Source: JASFJH01 sp050117725 (GTDB lineage Bacteria; Pseudomonadota; Gammaproteobacteria; AKS1). Taken from it: DNA of 8,319 nt. The position numbers and the translations under genes are program-made. Under the pieces are notes generated by a model. It made no database searches, was not told the origin of the DNA, and saw nothing but the letters and a program-made list of their open reading frames with translations. The stretch is from positions 1 to 8,319 of the forward strand of contig JASFME010000093.1 of the NCBI GenBank assembly GCA_050117725.1. Direction: 5' to 3'. Positions 6,963-8,319 of this stretch are shown here, piece by piece (the first letter of the stretch is position 1; each line of letters opens with the position of its first letter).

Positions 6963-6996
6963 CATACGATAATTTCTTACATCCTCAGGCGTGGAT

Positions 6997-7061
6997 TGTC
7001 ATCCCGGTGCAGGCCGGCATCCAGACAATCAAACTGGATTCTGGCCCGCGTCAGAATGACA
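6997..7061. repeat. Degenerate palindromic (REP/MITE-like) repeat element
   Basis: A 28-nt left arm (6997-7024, beginning TGTCATCCCGG and ending CATCCAG) and a 28-nt right arm (7034-7061, beginning CTGGATTC and ending GAATGACA) match in 21 of 28 positions as an inverted repeat around a 9-nt loop. Several mismatches become G:U pairs. The termini GTCAT...ATCCAG / CTGGAT...ATGAC are those of a dispersed GTCATTCC...GGAATCCAG palindrome found in many proteobacterial genomes. No transposase is present. Confidence 0.65.
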
Positions 7062-7236
7062 CAGTGAAAGCTGTTTCAATCGAGTCTGTCGCCGTGGGCA
7101 GCAAGGACGCTGCCGGTATAGAACATGGCGGGATGTTGCACATGATATTCAAGCTGCCGAGCACCAGATTTGACACTGACTCAGATAATAAGGATTGGAA
7201 TTCGCGTTGATTAACGCCAGATGTTATTGATGGAGA

Positions 7237-7266
7237 AGCCGCGCGACCTTACACGGTCGCGCGGCT
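7237..7266. terminator. Perfect 12-bp GC-rich hairpin after the 54-residue gene
   Basis: AGCCGCGCGACC (7237-7248) pairs perfectly with GGTCGCGCGGCT (7255-7266) around the loop TTACAC. It starts 8 nt beyond the stop of the small minus-strand gene. The minus strand continues TTCTCCATC, so the T-run is poor. It may be a terminator, a Rho-dependent end protected by the stem, or an mRNA stabiliser. Confidence 0.55.
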
Positions 7267-7273
7267 GATAACT

Positions 7274-7438
7274 TCAGGGCTTCTTCGGAGTGCTGTAGGG
7301 TACTTCTTTCTGGAAGGGTACCCAGGTGGTTTCATAGCCAACAAAAAATTGTCCTTCAACAATCTCTTTCTGGGTGGTTGTCACATATTTTGTCTTGCCT
7401 TCAGGAACCTTGGGTCTTGTTTTAGGTGCAGCGCTCAT
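7274..7438 (-). CDS. 54-residue basic small protein, unknown function
   Basis: Begins MSAAPKTRPKVPEGK, continues with a Thr-rich run and EGQFFVGYETTWVPF, and ends YSTPKKP. It is rich in Lys, Pro and Thr, with no Cys, no signal peptide and no membrane segment. The middle (about 24-42) alternates aromatic and polar residues like a short beta-hairpin, while both ends look disordered. Coding support comes from a strong Shine-Dalgarno GAGGAG (7452-7447) 8 nt before the ATG, a stop followed closely by a perfect hairpin, and a 5' leader with its own hairpin. It lies downstream of the HIT gene on the same strand, separated by 87 nt. No family is recognised. A nucleic-acid or ribosome-associated role would fit its charge but is only a guess. 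Confidence 0.65.
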   Translation of the reverse strand: MSAAPKTRPKVPEGKTKYVTTTQKEIVEGQFFVGYETTWVPFQKEVPYSTPKKP

Positions 7439-7446
7439 AATCAATA

Positions 7447-7452
7447 CTCCTC
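7447..7452 (-). promoter_or_regulatory. Strong Shine-Dalgarno of the 54-residue gene
   Basis: GAGGAG on the minus strand, 8 nt before the ATG at 7438. It is the main reason to accept this short gene and fixes its start. Confidence 0.75.
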
Positions 7453-7460
7453 TATGGGTT

Positions 7461-7500
7461 AAAAACGGGAGGAATTTAAACAGCTATGTCAGCTCCTCCC
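7461..7500 (-). terminator. Hairpin with T-run after the HIT gene, also in the leader of the small gene
   Basis: On the minus strand GGGAGGA (7500-7494) pairs perfectly with TCCTCCC (7473-7467) across a 20-nt interior, and GTTTTTAA follows. This is a plausible intrinsic terminator for the HIT/FKBP transcript. Because the next gene starts 22 nt further on, it may instead act as an attenuator or leader structure. Confidence 0.55.
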
Positions 7501-7517
7501 ACTTAAAACTGACGTAA

Positions 7518-7547
7518 ATTATATACTATCGTCGCTTGTAATGTCCC
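7518..7547 (-). promoter_or_regulatory. Possible promoter of the 54-residue gene
   Basis: A perfect -10 TATAAT lies at 7523-7518 on the minus strand, with GGGACA (7547-7542, 4 of 6 with TTGACA) 18 nt upstream, inside the 3' end of the HIT gene. Initiation near 7511 would give a leader of about 72 nt containing the hairpin at 7467-7500. Confidence 0.4.
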
Positions 7548-7942
7548 TTTCCGGGAATCACATGCCGCACGCCCCCCTGGGGGTTCTCCACATCACCCTC
7601 GTAGCGCGGAATGATGTGAATATGCACATGAAAAATACTCTGCCCGGCTGCCGGCCCCACGTTTACGCCGATGTTGTAACCATCGGGTTTGAACTCCTCG
7701 TCCAGCAGCTTGCGCTCCTCGGTTATCAGCGCCATGCAGGCGTTGATCTCTTCGGGTGTCAGGTCGAAAAAGCTGGCAACATGGCGCCGCGGGATGACCA
7801 GGGTATGCCCCGGACTCACCGCGTAGCTATCGCGGGCACTGTAAGCCAGTTCATTTTGCAAAGACACCCCACGTGGATCCTTACAGAACAGACACGGGTT
7901 ATTCGGGTCTCTTTTTGGTTCTGCCTTTGCTTCAGCCGTCAA
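7526..7942 (-). CDS. HIT (histidine triad) family nucleotide hydrolase/transferase
   Basis: 138 residues. The family hydrolyses or transfers nucleotidyl groups, for example on dinucleoside polyphosphates or AMP conjugates, in the cytoplasm. The triad HVHIHIIPR gives His105, His107 and the catalytic His109, preceded by NVGPAAGQSIF (94-104). The N-terminal CLFC (17-20) supplies half of a possible zinc site, and SPGHTLVIPRRH (43-54) is the conserved strand-loop. The start is TTG at 7942: a TGA stop lies two codons upstream and the first ATG is only at codon 70, well inside the domain. GGGAA (7954-7950) is placed 7 nt before the TTG. The C-terminus is basic (GKGHYKRR). The gene follows the FKBP gene by 39 nt on the same strand and is likely co-transcribed. 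Exact substrate is unknown. Confidence 0.92.
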   Translation of the reverse strand: MTAEAKAEPKRDPNNPCLFCKDPRGVSLQNELAYSARDSYAVSPGHTLVIPRRHVASFFDLTPEEINACMALITEERKLLDEEFKPDGYNIGVNVGPAAGQSIFHVHIHIIPRYEGDVENPQGGVRHVIPGKGHYKRR

Positions 7943-7981
7943 AGCTCAATTCCCGTATGCCAAACTAAATTTATTAGCCAA

Positions 7982-8319
7982 CTATGGCAGTGGCACCTTG
8001 ACGGTACCTTCAACGTCAGGTGCTTCCTCGGGCTTGCCACCAAATTCCATCTCCTCTTCAGTGGCATCGCGGACCTCCCTGATCTCCAGCCTGAAGATGA
8101 CCTTTCTGCCACACAACGGATTGTTACCGTCGATGGTGACTGACTTTTTATCCACTCGTGTGACGATAAATGTCTTGGTCTGACCTTTATCGTTTTCCAT
8201 CAAGATAGACGTACCGACTTCGCGATATTCCTCGGGTACATTTTGTATTGGCTCGATAATCACCAGGGACTCATCCCTCGGGCCATACAACTCGTTGCAG
8301 TCTATCGGCACCTCGATGA
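7982..8319 (-). CDS. SlyD-like FKBP-type peptidyl-prolyl isomerase, N-terminus cut by window edge
   Basis: The frame is open to the right edge, so about 112 C-terminal residues are visible and the true start lies beyond the window. IEVPIDCNELYGPRDESLV matches the FKBP segment followed by the flap (DVAVGANDAYGQYDENLV in SlyD). The chaperone insert-in-flap runs through VPEEYREVGTSIL to VTIDGNNPLCGRKVIF, corresponding to SlyD VVVDGNHMLAGQNLKF. The final strand is RLEIREVRDATEEEM. Such proteins catalyse proline isomerisation and act as folding helpers in the cytoplasm. Unlike E. coli SlyD, the tail (GGKPEEAPDVEGTVKVPLP) has no His/Cys-rich metal-binding stretch, so a nickel role is unlikely. An internal GTG at 8311 could be mistaken for a start. 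It is upstream of the HIT gene in the same probable operon. Confidence 0.9.
   Translation of the reverse strand, partial: IEVPIDCNELYGPRDESLVIIEPIQNVPEEYREVGTSILMENDKGQTKTFIVTRVDKKSVTIDGNNPLCGRKVIFRLEIREVRDATEEEMEFGGKPEEAPDVEGTVKVPLP

Larger units (their letters stand above)
6619..7273. other. Gene-poor stretch with repeats
   Basis: 655 bases between the acyltransferase and the small gene at 7274. Open frames here lack ribosome binding sites and family resemblance. One (6938-7210, +) runs straight through a palindromic repeat. A startless open run at 6705-6827 (+) could be a gene remnant. A weak hairpin just after 6618 (AAAAGT...ACTTTT) might end the acyltransferase transcript. A short palindrome GTCCC-T-GGGAC lies at 6855-6864 or so. 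No tRNA or other RNA gene was recognised. Confidence 0.55.

Noticed and set aside
6938..7210. Plus-strand open frame of 90 codons
   Set aside because: Runs through the direct repeats and the palindromic repeat; no Shine-Dalgarno and no family resemblance.
1..8319. CRISPR array, insertion sequence, tRNA or rRNA genes
   Set aside because: No regularly spaced repeats, no transposase frames and no recognisable RNA gene pattern were seen on either strand.

Overview
The window looks like chromosomal DNA of a gammaproteobacterium. The reasons are a monomeric NADP-dependent isocitrate dehydrogenase, a periplasmic TlpA-type thioredoxin, CRP/FNR-type palindromes and a SlyD-like FKBP. The sequence does not fix the species. 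Both edges cut through genes: the isocitrate dehydrogenase lacks its C-terminus at base 1 and the FKBP lacks its N-terminus at base 8319.

Layout: (1) 1-1746 (-), monomeric isocitrate dehydrogenase with the visible active-site residues intact. (2) 2131-2451 (+), a secreted glycine-zipper protein behind a CRP-like palindrome. It converges on an AT-rich 63-residue single-TPR protein (2659-2850, -), with a bidirectional terminator hairpin between them. (3) 2963-4238 (-), a two-gene overlapping operon: an exported alpha/beta-hydrolase-like protein with both nucleophile and histidine positions apparently lost, followed by a TlpA-like thioredoxin. An FNR/DNR-type box lies exactly at class II distance from a plausible -10. 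(4) 4551-5198 (+), a MerB-type organomercurial lyase with its catalytic Cys-Asp-Cys set, but no other mer gene in view. (5) 5299-6618 (+), an acyltransferase-3 family membrane protein. (6) 6619-7273, a gene-poor stretch with a degenerate palindromic repeat and a small direct-repeat cluster. (7) 7274-8319 (-), SlyD-like FKBP, then a HIT hydrolase with a TTG start, then a terminator-like hairpin, then a 54-residue small gene with a strong ribosome binding site and a perfect 12-bp hairpin after its stop.

The strongest candidates for something undescribed are the FNR-type-controlled pseudo-hydrolase/thioredoxin pair, the solitary MerB homologue, and the 54-residue gene with its structured leader. 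These are inferences from sequence reading; no search was run.
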